Source of the DNA: Allobogoriella deserti
Lineage (GTDB): Bacteria; Actinomycetota; Actinomycetes; Actinomycetales; Actinomycetaceae
Direction: 5' to 3'
Length of the DNA stretch: 64,000 bases
Assembly (NCBI RefSeq): GCF_042680605.1
Contig: NZ_JBHUEE010000008.1
Coordinates: forward strand, 186,001 to 250,000
In this document: positions 7,552 to 16,449 of the stretch, piece after piece
Position numbering within the stretch: position 1 is the first letter of the stretch
Layout: each line of letters opens with the position of its first letter
Program-made: the position numbers and the translations under genes
Notes under the pieces: model-generated
The model's input: only the letters and a program-made list of their open reading frames with translations
Told to the model about the DNA's origin: nothing
Databases searched by the model: none

Positions 7552-8522
7552 TGCGGCACCTGCTCTCCACTGCGGAGCTCACCCGGGACGAAGCCGTGCG
7601 CATCCTCGACACCGCCGAGGCCATGGCCGCCACCCAGGGCCGATCCATCAAGAAGCTGCCCACGCTGCGCGGTCGGACCGTGGTCAACCTCTTCTTCGAG
7701 GACTCCACGCGCACGCGGATCTCCTTCGAAGCCGCGGCCAAACGCCTCAGCGCCGACGTCCTCAACTTCTCCGCCAAGGGCTCCTCGGTCTCCAAGGGCG
7801 AGTCCCTCAAGGACACCGCGCTGACGCTGCAGGCGATGGGCATCGACGCCGTCGTCATCCGGCACCACGACTCGGGAGCCCCGCACCGCCTGGCCCATTC
7901 CGGCTGGATCGACGTGCCGGTCCTCAACGCAGGCGACGGCACGCACCAGCACCCCACCCAGGCCCTGTTGGACGCGTTCACACTGCGCCGACACCTCAGT
8001 GCCGACGGCGAGACTCCGGCGCCCGAGGACACCGCGCTGGACGGCGCGTCGGTCGTCATCGTCGGGGACGTGCTGCACTCCCGGGTCGCACGCTCGAACG
8101 TGTCCCTGCTGCACACGCTGGGCGCCCGCGTCACCGTGGTCGCCCCACCCACGCTGCTGCCGGTCGGCATCGAGCCGTGGCCCTGCGAGGTCCGCTATGA
8201 CCTCGACGAGGCGCTGGCGGAGGCGGTACCGGACGCGGTGATGATGCTGCGCGTCCAGCGCGAGCGGATGACCAGTGCCGGCGGGTTCTTCCCGTCCCCG
8301 CACGAGTACCACCGCCGCTACGGCCTCGACGGCGAGCGGCTGGCGCGCCTGCCCGAGCGGTGCGTGGTCATGCATCCGGGCCCGATGAACCGGGGCCTGG
8401 AGATCAGCGCCGAGGCCGCCGACTCGCCACGTTCGACGATCGTCGAACAGGTGGGCAACGGCGTCGCCGTCCGGATGGCCGCCCTGTACCTGCTGCTCGC
8501 CGGTGAGGAAGGAATCGCATGA
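7551..8522 (+). CDS. pyrB: Aspartate carbamoyltransferase catalytic subunit
   Basis: PyrB condenses carbamoyl phosphate with aspartate, the first committed step of UMP synthesis. The 323-residue protein has the carbamoyl-phosphate loop FEDSTRTRISFE, the 80s-loop region SAKGSSVSKGESLKDT, and the HPGPMNRG motif with the aspartate-binding segment near the C-terminus. The ATG shares a base with the pyrR stop. No regulatory subunit pyrI is present, as usual for actinobacteria. Confidence 0.97.
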   Translation: MRHLLSTAELTRDEAVRILDTAEAMAATQGRSIKKLPTLRGRTVVNLFFEDSTRTRISFEAAAKRLSADVLNFSAKGSSVSKGESLKDTALTLQAMGIDAVVIRHHDSGAPHRLAHSGWIDVPVLNAGDGTHQHPTQALLDAFTLRRHLSADGETPAPEDTALDGASVVIVGDVLHSRVARSNVSLLHTLGARVTVVAPPTLLPVGIEPWPCEVRYDLDEALAEAVPDAVMMLRVQRERMTSAGGFFPSPHEYHRRYGLDGERLARLPERCVVMHPGPMNRGLEISAEAADSPRSTIVEQVGNGVAVRMAALYLLLAGEEGIA

Positions 8523-9841
8523 GCACCGACTACCTGATCCTGGGGGCCCGCCTCCTCGGTGAGGAGCCGGCCGACCTGGTCCTGCGCGACGGTGTCATCG
8601 CCTCGCTGGGTGCGGACACCGCCCACCCCCGGGACGGCGTCGAGCTGGTGACCGTCGACGCCGACGGCCTTCTCGCCCTCCCCGGCCTGGTCGATCTGCA
8701 CACGCATCTGCGCGAGCCGGGCCGTGAGGACACCGAGACCGTCCTCACCGGAAGCCGTGCCGCCGCGGCCGGCGGCTTCACGGCCGTGCACGCCATGGCC
8801 AACACCACGCCCGTCGCGGACACCGCCGGCGTCGTCGAACAGGTCCATCGGCTGGGGATCGACGCCGGTTACGTCGACGTGCGCCCCGTCGGGGCCGTCT
8901 CCGTGGGACTCGAGGGCACCCGGCTCGCCGAGCTCGGGGCCATGGCCTCCTCGGCCGCAGGGGTCCGGGTCTTCTCCGACGACGGACACTGCGTCGACGA
9001 CCCGGTGCTCATGCGGCGGGCGCTCGAGTACGTCAAGTCCTTCGACGGTGTCATCGCTCAGCACGCCCAGGAACCGCGCCTGACGGTCGGCGCGCAGATG
9101 CACGAGGGCGTCGTCTCCGCCGAGCTCGGACTGGCCGGGTGGCCGGCGGTCGCCGAGGAGTCCATCATCGCCCGGGACGTCCTGCTCGCCGAGCATGTCG
9201 GCTCGCGACTGCACGTGTGCCACCTCTCGACCGCCGGCAGCGTGGACATCGTCCGCTGGGCGAAGGCCCGCGGTATCGACGTCACGGCCGAGGTCACACC
9301 GCACCACCTGCTGCTGACCGACGAGCAGGCCCGCAGCTACGACCCCCGCTACAAGGTCAACCCGCCGCTGCGCACCGCCGAGGACGTCGAGGCGGTCCGC
9401 GCCGGGCTCGCGGACGGCACGATCGACGTCGTCGCCACCGACCACGCTCCGCACGCTGACGAGGACAAGGACTGCGAGTGGCCGGCCGGCGCGTTCGGCA
9501 TGACCGGCCTGGAGACCGCCCTACCCGTAATCCAGGCGACGATGGTCGAGACCGGTCGTCTGACGTGGGCCGATGTCGCACGGGTGCTGTCCACCACACC
9601 GGCCCGCATCGGCCGGGTGAGCGGCCAGGGCCGCCCCGTCGCCGTCGGGGAACCCGCCAACCTCACCCTCATCGACCCGGCTGCCCGGCGCCGCGTGGAG
9701 CCGGCCGCCCAGGTCACCCGGAGCCGCAACACCCCGTTCGCCGGCACCGAACTGCCCGGCCGTGTGGTCGCCACCTTCCTGCGCGGCCGCGCCACTGTGT
9801 ACGACGGCGCCCCCGTGGCGCACGAGGAGGTCAACGCATGA
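8519..9841 (+). CDS. pyrC: Dihydroorotase (type I)
   Basis: PyrC cyclises carbamoyl aspartate to dihydroorotate. The 440-residue protein has the zinc motif DLHTHLREPG, a conserved DDGHCV segment, the metal-binding HVCHLSTAGS and TPHHLLL, and the catalytic aspartate in VATDHAPHADEDK. Length and motifs fit the type I dihydroorotases that occur beside pyrB in Gram-positive operons. The ATGA overlap with pyrB implies coupling. At its 3' end AGGAGGT (9825-9831) sits six bases before a further ATG that opens a 30-codon frame. Confidence 0.97.
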   Translation: MSTDYLILGARLLGEEPADLVLRDGVIASLGADTAHPRDGVELVTVDADGLLALPGLVDLHTHLREPGREDTETVLTGSRAAAAGGFTAVHAMANTTPVADTAGVVEQVHRLGIDAGYVDVRPVGAVSVGLEGTRLAELGAMASSAAGVRVFSDDGHCVDDPVLMRRALEYVKSFDGVIAQHAQEPRLTVGAQMHEGVVSAELGLAGWPAVAEESIIARDVLLAEHVGSRLHVCHLSTAGSVDIVRWAKARGIDVTAEVTPHHLLLTDEQARSYDPRYKVNPPLRTAEDVEAVRAGLADGTIDVVATDHAPHADEDKDCEWPAGAFGMTGLETALPVIQATMVETGRLTWADVARVLSTTPARIGRVSGQGRPVAVGEPANLTLIDPAARRRVEPAAQVTRSRNTPFAGTELPGRVVATFLRGRATVYDGAPVAHEEVNA

Positions 9842-9930
9842 TTCCGAGGAGCCCCCGCGGAGGTACGGCGAGGAACGAGACGTGCCGGAGCGAGGCACCG
9901 CAGGGATCAGGCGAAAGGAGTGCCGCATGA
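9838..9930 (+). CDS. 30-residue micro-ORF bridging pyrC and carA
   Basis: An ATG at 9838 overlaps the pyrC stop. It is preceded by a perfect AGGAGGT (9825-9831) at six-base spacing. The frame runs 30 codons and its TGA (9928-9930) overlaps the carA ATG at 9927. The peptide is polar and basic (MIPRSPRGG... ending SGERSAA), with one cysteine and no membrane segment. In many actinobacteria a small membrane-protein gene stands between pyrC and carA; this may be a remnant, or simply a coupling device that carries ribosomes across the gap. No homology is recognised. Confidence 0.4.
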   Translation: MIPRSPRGGTARNETCRSEAPQGSGERSAA

Positions 9931-11141
9931 GTGCTCAATCTGCTACCGAACCCGCGCCGCGGGCCCGCCGCGGTGGCCAGCGCGAGCCGGCGCTGGTCGT
10001 CCTCGAGGACGGCACCGTGCTGCGCGGCCGCGCGTACGCCGCCCTCGGCCGCACGGTGGGTGAGATCGTCTTCGCCACCGGCATGACCGGCTACCAGGAG
10101 ACGCTGACCGACCCGTCCTACCACCGGCAGATCGTCGTCATGACGGCACCGCACATCGGCAACACCGGCGTCAACGACGAGGACCCGGAGTCCGGCCGGA
10201 TCTGGGTCGCGGGGTACGTCGTGCGGGACCCGGCACGCCGAGCCTCGAACTGGCGGTCCCGCCGCGAGCTGGAGGACGAGCTGGCCGACCAGGGCGTGGT
10301 CGGCATCTGCGACGTCGACACCCGCGCGCTGACCCGCCACCTCCGTGAACGGGGTGTCATGCGTGCCGGGATCTTCTCCGGCCCTGCGCTGCCGGCCGGC
10401 GCCGAGTACCCGACCGACCAGGCCCTCGAGGTGCTGCTCGACGTGGTGCGCGAGTCCCCGCCGATGACCGGAGCGGACCTCGCTCGGGAGGTCTCCACTC
10501 CCGAGGCGTACGTGGTCGAACCGGCGGGTGATCCGGTGGCGACCGTCGTGGCCATCGACCTCGGCATCAAGTCGCGCACGCCGGAGCAGCTCGCCGCGCG
10601 CGGGGCCCGCGTGCACGTGCTGCCGCAGAACTCCACCCTCGCCGACGTACTCGCGCTGCATCCCGACGGCGTCTTTTTCTCCAACGGGCCCGGCGACCCC
10701 GAGGCGGCGGGCCACGAGGTCGACCTGCTGCGCGGGGTGCTCGACGAGGGGGTGCCGTTCTTCGGGATCTGTTTCGGCAACCAGCTGCTCGGCCGCGCTC
10801 TGGGCTACGGCACGTACAAGCTCGAGTTCGGTCACCGCGGTGTCAACCAGCCCGTGCTGGACAAGGAGACCGGCCGGGTGGAGATCACCGCCCACAACCA
10901 CGGCTTCGCCGTCGACGCGCCGGTCGGCGAGGCGTCCGTCGCCCCGTTCGACGGCGGCCGCTACGGCCGGGTGGAGGTCTCCCACGTGGGCCTGAACGAC
11001 CAGGTTGTCGAAGGTTTGCGGGCCCTGGACATCCCCGCCTTCTCGGTGCAGTACCACCCGGAGGCCGCCGCCGGCCCGCACGACGCCGAGCACCTGTTCG
11101 ACCGATTCATCCGTGTCATGACCGAGAGGAAGGGCCGCTGA
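9927..11141 (+). CDS. carA: Carbamoyl-phosphate synthase small (glutaminase) subunit
   Basis: CarA hydrolyses glutamine and channels ammonia to CarB. The 404-residue protein has an N-terminal CPSase domain (ALVVLEDGTVLRGRAY, FATGMTGYQETLTDPSY) and a C-terminal class I amidotransferase with the nucleophile in FFGICFGNQLLG and the His-Glu pair in SVQYHPEAAAGP. The ATG at 9927 has GAAAGGAG (9913-9920) six bases upstream. About 25 residues precede the conserved domain, longer than in many homologues. carB starts five bases after its stop. Confidence 0.96.
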   Translation: MSAQSATEPAPRARRGGQREPALVVLEDGTVLRGRAYAALGRTVGEIVFATGMTGYQETLTDPSYHRQIVVMTAPHIGNTGVNDEDPESGRIWVAGYVVRDPARRASNWRSRRELEDELADQGVVGICDVDTRALTRHLRERGVMRAGIFSGPALPAGAEYPTDQALEVLLDVVRESPPMTGADLAREVSTPEAYVVEPAGDPVATVVAIDLGIKSRTPEQLAARGARVHVLPQNSTLADVLALHPDGVFFSNGPGDPEAAGHEVDLLRGVLDEGVPFFGICFGNQLLGRALGYGTYKLEFGHRGVNQPVLDKETGRVEITAHNHGFAVDAPVGEASVAPFDGGRYGRVEVSHVGLNDQVVEGLRALDIPAFSVQYHPEAAAGPHDAEHLFDRFIRVMTERKGR

Positions 11142-11145
11142 GCCG

Positions 11146-14100
11146 ATGCCGAGACGAGAAGACATCTCCAGCGTCATGGTGATCGGCTCCGGTCCGATCG
11201 TCATCGGGCAGGCGGCCGAGTTCGACTACTCCGGCACCCAGGCGGTCCGAGTACTCCGCGAGGAGGGCTTGCGCGTCATCCTCGTCAACTCCAACCCCGC
11301 GACCATCATGACGGACCCCGAGATGGCCGACGCCACCTACGTCGAGCCCATCACCCCAGAATCGGTGGCCGCGATCATCGCGAAGGAACGGCCGGACGCG
11401 CTGCTGCCGACCCTGGGCGGGCAGACCGCGCTGAACACGGCGATCTCGCTGGAGCAGAACGGCGTGCTCGCCGAGTACGGCGTCGAGCTCATCGGAGCCT
11501 CCATCGAGGCCATCAATCTCGCCGAGGACCGGGAGGCCTTCAAGGGCGTCGTCGAACGCTGCGGCGCCGAATCCGCGCGGTCGGCGATCGTCCACTCCCT
11601 CGAGGAGTGCCACGCGGTGGCGGCCGAGCTCGGCTACCCGCTCGTGGTACGGCCGTCGTTCACCATGGGCGGGCTCGGATCCGGCATGGCCTACACCCCC
11701 GAGGATCTCGACCGCATCGCCGGCGCCGGCCTGCACTACTCGCCGGTGACCGAGGTGCTCCTCGAGGAATCCATCCTCGGCTGGAAGGAGTTCGAGCTCG
11801 AGCTCATGCGGGACAAACACGACAACGTCGTCGTCGTGTGCTCGATCGAGAACGTCGACCCGGTAGGTGTGCACACCGGCGACTCGATCACCGTCGCCCC
11901 TGCGCTGACCCTCACCGACCGGGAGTACCAGAAGCTGCGCGACGTCGGCATCGCCGTGATCCGCGAGGTCGGGGTCGACACCGGCGGCTGCAACGTCCAG
12001 TTCGCGGTCGACCCGCGTACCGGCCGCGTCGTCGTCATCGAGATGAACCCGCGCGTCTCCCGGTCCTCGGCGCTGGCGTCGAAGGCGACCGGCTTCCCGA
12101 TCGCCAAGATCGCCGCGCGGCTGGCGATCGGCTACACCCTCGACGAGATCCCGAACGACATCACGGGCTCCACGCCGGCGAGCTTCGAGCCGACGCTCGA
12201 CTACGTCGTCGTCAAGGTGCCGCGGTTCGCGTTCGAGAAGTTCCCCGCGGCCGACCCGACGCTGACCACCACGATGAAGTCGGTCGGGGAGTCGATGGCC
12301 CTCGGACGCAACTTCACCGAGGCGCTGCAGAAGGCCATGCGCTCGATCGACAAGCGTGGCGCCGCCTTCCACTGGGACGCCCCGCCCCCCGAGGGCGAGG
12401 CCGTCCGCGAGCTCGTCCGGCGCGTGCGCACGCCCGGCGAGACACGGCTGGTGGACGTCCAGCAGGCGCTGCGCGGCGGGGCGAGCATCGAGGAACTGTA
12501 CGAGGCCACCGGCATCGACCCCTGGTTCCTCGACCAGCTCGCGCTGATCGAGGAGGTCGCCGCCGAGGTCGCCCAGGCCCCGGCGCTGAGCGAGCCGGTG
12601 CTGCGGCTGGCGAAGAAGCACGGCTTCTCCGACACACAGATCGGGCGGCTGCGCGGACTGGGGGAGGAGGCCGTGCGCGAGGTCCGGCACGCCTACGGCC
12701 TGCGCCCGGTCTACAAGACCGTCGACACCTGCGCCGCAGAGTTCGCCGCCCGTACCCCGTACCACTACTCCTCCTACGACACCGAGACGGAGGTCGTGCC
12801 ACGGGAGAAGCCCGCGGTCATCATCCTGGGCTCGGGACCGAACAGGATCGGCCAGGGCATCGAGTTCGACTACTCCTGCGTGCACGCCACGCTCGCGCTG
12901 GCGGGTCGGTACGAGACCGTCATGGTCAACTGCAACCCGGAGACCGTCTCGACGGACTACGACATCTCCGACCGGCTGTACTTCGAACCGCTGACCTTCG
13001 AGGACGTCCTCGAGGTCTACCACGCCGAGCTCGCGGCGGGCCCGGTGGCCGGCATGATCGTCCAGCTCGGCGGGCAGACGCCGCTCTCGCTCGCCCAGCG
13101 GCTCGCCGACGCCGGTGTGCCGATCCTCGGGACCTCGCCGGAGTCGATCGACCTGGCCGAGGACCGTGGCGAGTTCGGCACCGTGCTGCGCCGGGCCGGC
13201 CTCCCGGCCCCCGCCTACGGCACCGGCACCTCTCCCGAGGAGACGCTGCGCGTGGCCGGCGAGATCGGCTATCCCGTGCTCGTGCGACCGAGCTACGTCC
13301 TCGGCGGTCGCGGCATGGAGATCGTCTACGACGAGCCCGGCCTGCGCGACTACCTCGAGCGCACCGCAGCCGCCGCCGGTTCCGCGGGGGACGCCGTGCA
13401 CCGGGCGGCGCCGCTGCTCATCGACCGGTTCCTGGATGACGCGATCGAGATCGACGTCGACGCGCTCTACGACGGTACCGAGCTGTTCCTCGGCGGGGTC
13501 ATGGAGCACATCGAGGAGGCGGGCATCCACTCCGGCGATTCCGCCTGCGTGCTGCCCCCGGTGACGCTCTCCGCCGCGGAGATCGACCGCATCCGGCGCT
13601 CGACCGAGGCGATCGCCGCCGGGGTCGGCGTGCGGGGCCTGCTCAACGTCCAGTTCGCGCTCGCCTCGGACGTGCTCTACGTCATCGAGGCGAACCCCCG
13701 TGCCTCACGCACCGTGCCGTTCGTCGCCAAGGCCACCGGCGTGCCGCTGGCCCGTGCCGCCGCCCGGGTCATGGCGGGGGAGTCCATCGCAGACCTTCGC
13801 GGGGCGGGCGTGCTGCCCGCGACCGACGGCGCCGTCGTCGACCTCGAGGACCCGCTGGCGGTCAAGGAGGCGGTGCTCCCGTTCAAGCGGTTCGCCACGC
13901 CGGACGGTTCCGTGGTGGACACGCTGCTCGGCCCGGAGATGCGCTCCACGGGTGAGGTCATGGGCTTCGACGCCGACTTCCCGACGGCGTTCGCCAAGTC
14001 CCAGGCCGCGGCGTACGGCGGGCTGCCCACCACCGGCCGGGTGTTCGTCTCGGTCGCCGACCGGGACAAGCGCTCGATCATCTTCCCGGTCACCCGACTC

Positions 14101-14475
14101 GTCGAGCTCGGGTTCGAGATCCTCGCCACCGCGGGCACCGCGGGCGTGCTGCGCCGCTACGGCGTGCGCGCGACGGTGGTGCGCAAGGCGAGTGACGGCC
14201 GCGGGCCGGACGGCGAGCCGACGATCATCGACCTCATCCGCGACGGCAACGTGGACATGGTGATCAACACCCCGAACGGGCAGGGCGCCCGGGCGGACGG
14301 ATACGAGATCCGGGCCGCGACCACCGCCGCGGACCGGCCGATCGTCACGACCGTCCAGGAGTTCGGTGCCGCCGTCCAGGCTGTGCAGGCGCTACGGGAC
14401 GGGCAGTTCGAGGTCCGCAGTCTCCAGGATCACGACGCCGCCCGCGTCGCCCGCCGAGCGGGGGCCGCGCGGTGA
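11146..14475 (+). CDS. carB: Carbamoyl-phosphate synthase large subunit
   Basis: CarB makes carbamoyl phosphate from bicarbonate, ammonia and two ATP for both pyrimidine and arginine synthesis. The 1109-residue protein shows the expected internal duplication. IGSGPIVIGQAAEFDYSGTQ opens the first ATP-grasp half and ILGSGPNRIGQGIEFDYSC the second; each half has LGGQT. The C-terminal MGS-like allosteric domain ends in a VDMVINTPNG segment. It follows carA by five bases and overlaps pyrF by 4 bp. Confidence 0.98.
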   Translation: MPRREDISSVMVIGSGPIVIGQAAEFDYSGTQAVRVLREEGLRVILVNSNPATIMTDPEMADATYVEPITPESVAAIIAKERPDALLPTLGGQTALNTAISLEQNGVLAEYGVELIGASIEAINLAEDREAFKGVVERCGAESARSAIVHSLEECHAVAAELGYPLVVRPSFTMGGLGSGMAYTPEDLDRIAGAGLHYSPVTEVLLEESILGWKEFELELMRDKHDNVVVVCSIENVDPVGVHTGDSITVAPALTLTDREYQKLRDVGIAVIREVGVDTGGCNVQFAVDPRTGRVVVIEMNPRVSRSSALASKATGFPIAKIAARLAIGYTLDEIPNDITGSTPASFEPTLDYVVVKVPRFAFEKFPAADPTLTTTMKSVGESMALGRNFTEALQKAMRSIDKRGAAFHWDAPPPEGEAVRELVRRVRTPGETRLVDVQQALRGGASIEELYEATGIDPWFLDQLALIEEVAAEVAQAPALSEPVLRLAKKHGFSDTQIGRLRGLGEEAVREVRHAYGLRPVYKTVDTCAAEFAARTPYHYSSYDTETEVVPREKPAVIILGSGPNRIGQGIEFDYSCVHATLALAGRYETVMVNCNPETVSTDYDISDRLYFEPLTFEDVLEVYHAELAAGPVAGMIVQLGGQTPLSLAQRLADAGVPILGTSPESIDLAEDRGEFGTVLRRAGLPAPAYGTGTSPEETLRVAGEIGYPVLVRPSYVLGGRGMEIVYDEPGLRDYLERTAAAAGSAGDAVHRAAPLLIDRFLDDAIEIDVDALYDGTELFLGGVMEHIEEAGIHSGDSACVLPPVTLSAAEIDRIRRSTEAIAAGVGVRGLLNVQFALASDVLYVIEANPRASRTVPFVAKATGVPLARAAARVMAGESIADLRGAGVLPATDGAVVDLEDPLAVKEAVLPFKRFATPDGSVVDTLLGPEMRSTGEVMGFDADFPTAFAKSQAAAYGGLPTTGRVFVSVADRDKRSIIFPVTRLVELGFEILATAGTAGVLRRYGVRATVVRKASDGRGPDGEPTIIDLIRDGNVDMVINTPNGQGARADGYEIRAATTAADRPIVTTVQEFGAAVQAVQALRDGQFEVRSLQDHDAARVARRAGAAR

Positions 14476-15326
14476 CCGGTTTCGGGGACCGACTCGCCGC
14501 GGCCCGCGCCGAGAACGGCCCGGTGTGCGTGGGGATCGACCCGCACCCGGAACTGCTCGCCGCGTGGGGGTTGAGCGACGACGGCGACGGATTGCGAACG
14601 TTCGGGCTGGCCGTGGTCGAGCGCCTCGCCGGGAAGGTGGCCGCGGTCAAGCCGCAGTCGGCGTTCTTCGAACGGCACGGCTCCGCCGGCGTCGCCGCGC
14701 TCGAGGACGTCCTCGCCGCGGCCCGTGAGGCCGGCGTGCTCACGATCCTCGACGTCAAACGCGGCGACATCGGCTCGACCATGGGCGGCTACGCCGAGGC
14801 GTACCTCGACGACGCCTCCCCGCTGCGGGCCGATGCCGTGACCCTCAGCCCCTACCTCGGGTTCGAGTCCCTCCGGCCCGCACTCGATCTAGCGCGCCGC
14901 ACCGGGCGCGGCGCGTTCATCCTCGCGCTGACCTCCAACCCGGAGGCGGCCGCCGTCCAGCGGGCCCGGCACGACGGTGTCTCCGTAGCCGCCCGGATGG
15001 CCGCCGGTGCCGCCGATGAGAACGCCGCGGCGCGTGCAGCCGGCGAGTGGGCTCGGCTCGGCCCGGTGGGCCTCGTCGTCGGCGCCACGATCGGTCCGAC
15101 CGCCGGTGCGGCGGGAGTGGACCTGGCCGCCGTCGACGGGCCGCTGCTGGCGCCGGGAATCGGCGCCCAGGGCGCCGGTGCCGCCGAGCTGACCGAGGTC
15201 TTCAGCACCGCTCGTGAGCGTGTGGTCGCTAGCAGTTCACGGGGTGTGCTCGCGGCCGGTCCGGAAGGGCTCGACGCCGCCGCCGAGGCACTCCGATCCG
15301 AGGTCAGCGCGGTGCTGACCTCGTGA
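14472..15326 (+). CDS. pyrF: Orotidine 5'-phosphate decarboxylase (type 2)
   Basis: PyrF decarboxylates OMP to UMP. At 284 residues it belongs to the longer type 2 group found in mycobacteria and relatives. The catalytic motif is ILDVKRGDIGSTMGGYAEAY, with VCVGIDPHPELL at the N-terminus, KPQSAFFE, and GIGAQGAGAAEL near the phosphate-binding end. The GTG overlaps the carB stop. This is the last gene of the operon; pyrE and pyrD are not in the window. A hairpin overlaps its final codons. Confidence 0.96.
   Translation: MTGFGDRLAAARAENGPVCVGIDPHPELLAAWGLSDDGDGLRTFGLAVVERLAGKVAAVKPQSAFFERHGSAGVAALEDVLAAAREAGVLTILDVKRGDIGSTMGGYAEAYLDDASPLRADAVTLSPYLGFESLRPALDLARRTGRGAFILALTSNPEAAAVQRARHDGVSVAARMAAGAADENAAARAAGEWARLGPVGLVVGATIGPTAGAAGVDLAAVDGPLLAPGIGAQGAGAAELTEVFSTARERVVASSSRGVLAAGPEGLDAAAEALRSEVSAVLTS
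15299..15323 (+). terminator. Hairpin terminator overlapping the end of pyrF
   Basis: CGAGGTCAGC (15299-15308) pairs perfectly with GCTGACCTCG (15314-15323) around a GCGGT loop. The stem ends one base before the pyrF TGA. There is no T-run, as is usual for actinobacterial terminators. Its position at the end of the operon supports a terminator or mRNA 3'-end stabiliser. Confidence 0.6.
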
Positions 15327-15332
15327 GAGGCG

Positions 15333-15361
15333 TTGCCCTGACTCCGTCGGACCGCTAGCGT
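15333..15361 (+). promoter_or_regulatory. Putative mihF promoter
   Basis: TTGCCC (15333-15338) and TAGCGT (15356-15361) are separated by 17 bases. They stand between the pyrF hairpin and mihF, giving a predicted transcription start near 15368. The spacing and the -10 match are good for an actinobacterial promoter. Confidence 0.55.
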
Positions 15362-15398
15362 CCTGCCCACATACCCGCTAGCTGACGAGGTGACTGAG

Positions 15399-15710
15399 GT
15401 GCCCCTCCCGCCGTTGACGCCCCAGCAGCGAGCCGACGCCTTGGCGAAGGCCGCCGCAGCCCGTGCGACCCGCGCGGAAGTCAAGAACAAGCTGAAGTAC
15501 TCCCAGACGTCTCTCTCGGAGGTCCTCAAGGCCGCCGAGAAGGACGAGGCCCTGAGCAAGCTCAAGGTCGTCTCCCTGCTCGAGTCGTTGCCCGGCGTCG
15601 GCAAGGCCACCGCCCGCTCCGTCATGGCGGACATCGGCATCTCCGAGGCTCGCCGAGTCCGGGGACTCGGACCGCACCAGACGGCGGCGCTGATCGAGCG
15701 GTTCGGCTGA
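15399..15710 (+). CDS. mihF: Integration host factor, actinobacterial type (mIHF)
   Basis: mIHF is an abundant nucleoid-associated protein of actinobacteria that binds and bends DNA and is needed by some phage integrases. The protein has the helical N-terminus PLPPLTPQQRADALAKAAAA, the RAEVKNKLK block and the DNA-contacting helix-two-turn-helix VVSLLESLPGVGKATARSVM. The GTG at 15399 is preferred over the one at 15390: it yields the family start M-P-L-P-x-L-T and has ACGAGG eight bases upstream. The resulting 103-residue length is normal. Position just before gmk is conserved in the phylum. Confidence 0.92.
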   Translation: MPLPPLTPQQRADALAKAAAARATRAEVKNKLKYSQTSLSEVLKAAEKDEALSKLKVVSLLESLPGVGKATARSVMADIGISEARRVRGLGPHQTAALIERFG

Positions 15711-15726
15711 GCGGCGTTCGTCACCC

Positions 15727-15751
15727 GGACGGCGGGCATGTCCCGCCGTCC
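15727..15751 (+). terminator. Perfect 10-bp hairpin between mihF and gmk
   Basis: GGACGGCGGG (15727-15736) and CCCGCCGTCC (15742-15751) pair perfectly around CATGT. The hairpin starts 16 bases after the mihF stop and lacks a T-run. It ends nine bases before the putative gmk -10. Termination of mihF mRNA is the simplest reading; a 5' attenuator for gmk is possible if transcription reads through. Confidence 0.55.
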
Positions 15752-15759
15752 AGACCTGG

Positions 15760-15765
15760 CAAGAT
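15760..15765 (+). promoter_or_regulatory. Putative -10 of a leaderless gmk promoter (CAAGAT)
   Basis: CAAGAT ends six bases before the gmk ATG at 15772, which has no Shine-Dalgarno sequence. The first base deviates from TANNNT, so this is a weaker member of the leaderless pattern. Confidence 0.35.
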
Positions 15766-15771
15766 GACGGG

Positions 15772-16374
15772 ATGAGCCGTGTGGCCGACGACCCCTTCCC
15801 GGACCGCCGCCACGCCCGTCTCACGGTGCTGTCCGGGCCGACCGCCGTCGGCAAGGGCACGATCATGGCCGAGATGCGCCGTCGGGCACCCGACGTGTGG
15901 ATCTCGGTCAGTGCCACCACGCGGCCGCCGCGGGCCGGCGAGGTGGACGGCGTGCACTACTACTTCCTCACCGCCGAACGGTTCACCGAACTGGCAGAGA
16001 CCGGCCGCATGCTCGAATGGGCAGTGGTGCACGGGCGCCACCGGTACGGCACGTTGCGTGAACCCGTCGAACGCGAACTGGCGGCCGGCCGCCCGGTGTT
16101 CCTCGAGCTGGATCTGCAGGGCGCGCGCCAGGTGCGCGAGGCCATGCCCGATGCCCAGTTCGTCTTCCTCGCGCCGCCGAGCTGGGAGGAGCTGGTCCGC
16201 CGCCTGACCCACCGCGGCACGGAGGGCCCCGAGGAACGCGAACGGCGCCTCGCCACCGCCCGCCGGGAGCTGGCCGCCGTGGACGAGTTCGACCACGTCG
16301 TCGTCAACGACGACGTGGCACGCGCCACGGACGAGGTCCTCGCCCTCATGGGTGTCACCGAGGCGGTAGACTGA
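15772..16374 (+). CDS. gmk: Guanylate kinase
   Basis: Gmk phosphorylates GMP to GDP. The 200-residue protein has the P-loop LSGPTAVGKGT (unusually A-V where many have SGVGK), the GMP-binding segments SVSATTRPPRAGEVDGVHY and LEWAVVHGRHRYGT, and FLELDLQGARQVR. The ATG follows a -10-like CAAGAT and has no ribosome binding site, so the mRNA may be leaderless. The last codons (GTA-GAC-TGA) contain the TAGACT element of the rpoZ promoter. Confidence 0.95.
   Translation: MSRVADDPFPDRRHARLTVLSGPTAVGKGTIMAEMRRRAPDVWISVSATTRPPRAGEVDGVHYYFLTAERFTELAETGRMLEWAVVHGRHRYGTLREPVERELAAGRPVFLELDLQGARQVREAMPDAQFVFLAPPSWEELVRRLTHRGTEGPEERERRLATARRELAAVDEFDHVVVNDDVARATDEVLALMGVTEAVD
16367..16372 (+). promoter_or_regulatory. 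Putative -10 of rpoZ (TAGACT)
   Basis: TAGACT overlaps the last codons of gmk and is identical to the -10-like elements before fmt and ctaB. Transcription from about 16380 would give rpoZ a leader of about 70 bases, consistent with its having a ribosome binding site. Confidence 0.45.
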
Positions 16375-16449
16375 GCGACCGCATGTGTGCCAGGGCGACC
16401 GTTCGTGAGGCGGCGCCGGCACCGACACCCGAGCCCGGAGAAGGTCACC

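Noticed and set aside
11116..13530. 804-codon open frame on the minus strand opposite carB
   Set aside because: It is fully antisense to a textbook carB. Its composition is that expected from reading G/C-rich third positions backwards, and it has no recognisable domain.
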